Shown: positions 5,550 through 5,581 of the stretch, piece after piece
How positions within the stretch are numbered: the stretch's first letter is position 1
Layout: every line of letters begins with the position of its first letter
Origin: JAVBQJ01 sp045532655
GTDB taxonomy: Bacteria > Verrucomicrobiota > Lentisphaeria > Victivallales > Victivallaceae
Direction of reading: 5' to 3'
Assembly (NCBI GenBank): GCA_045532655.1
Contig: JAZSGI010000085.1
Span: 1 to 5,581 of the forward strand
Length of the DNA stretch: 5,581 nucleotides
Position numbers and translations under genes: made by a program
The notes under the pieces: generated by a model
Database searches by the model: none
The model's input: the letters and a program-made list of their open reading frames with translations, nothing else
What the model was told of the DNA's origin: nothing

Positions 5550-5581
5550 ATGAATCCTCAAGAGCATAATATGGCAGTATT
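5550..5581 (+). CDS. start of an unidentified gene, cut by the right window edge
   Basis: Only ten codons are present (MNPQEHNMAV), preceded by a strong ribosome-binding site and a good promoter, so this is very likely a real gene start. The fragment is polar, with no sign of a signal peptide so far, and is too short for a family call. By position, divergent from a glycoside hydrolase operon, a transcriptional regulator of that operon is a reasonable guess, but nothing in the ten residues shows it. Confidence 0.75.
   Translation, partial: MNPQEHNMAV

Noticed and set aside
5361..5567. N-terminal extension of the GH78 gene from ATGs at 5567 or 5393, with a signal-peptide-like start (MLLRIHVFLLWIV)
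   Set aside because: The 5567 extension runs through the GH78 and plus-strand promoters and the CRP-like dyad, and overlaps the right-edge gene start. Its hydrophobic look comes from translating AT-rich intergenic DNA. The 5393 start falls at the predicted transcription start. Good ribosome-binding support exists only at 5360.

Overview
The window looks like an ordinary bacterial chromosome segment. It carries two carbohydrate-use loci back to back. Base composition is near balanced by eye, with AT-rich intergenic DNA. Translation starts have clear Shine-Dalgarno sequences (AAAGGAG or AAAGG), and one gap holds a sigma70-type TTGACA / extended -10 promoter. That argues against Bacteroidota, which rarely use either signal. 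The combination of a signal-peptide-less GH78, a GH32 and an AraC regulator would suit a fermentative gut or anaerobic bacterium, possibly of the Lentisphaerota / wider PVC group. This taxonomic guess is an inference and is weak.

Layout: (1) 1-582, minus: the N-terminal 194 residues of a GH32 beta-fructosidase, running off the left edge. (2) 583-749: a divergent control region holding a GH32 promoter candidate and two 18-bp direct repeats with a 19-bp period. (3) 750-1598, plus: an AraC-family regulator. (4) 1606-2949, minus: a MATE-family multidrug/organic-compound exporter, ending 7 bp from the regulator's stop in a tail-to-tail arrangement. (5) 2946-5360, minus: a GH78 alpha-L-rhamnosidase upstream of the MATE gene and joined to it by an ATGA stop/start overlap. 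(6) 5361-5549: a second divergent control region with two opposed promoters and a central CRP-like dyad. (7) 5550-5581, plus: the first ten codons of an unidentified gene. No gene-free stretch exceeds 190 bp. I found no RNA genes, mobile elements, CRISPR arrays or attachment sites.

How the parts may work together: the AraC protein probably binds the tandem repeats between itself and the GH32 gene and controls fructan or sucrose use. The rhamnosidase and the MATE pump appear to be one translationally coupled operon. Neither enzyme has a signal peptide, so hydrolysis is predicted to be cytoplasmic. One coherent but untested reading of the GH78-MATE pair is that rhamnosylated compounds such as plant flavonoid glycosides enter the cell, lose rhamnose to GH78, and the aglycone or another toxic product is pumped out by MATE. 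Nothing here amounts to a clearly new class of system. The coupled pair and the two operator-like elements are the parts most worth checking.
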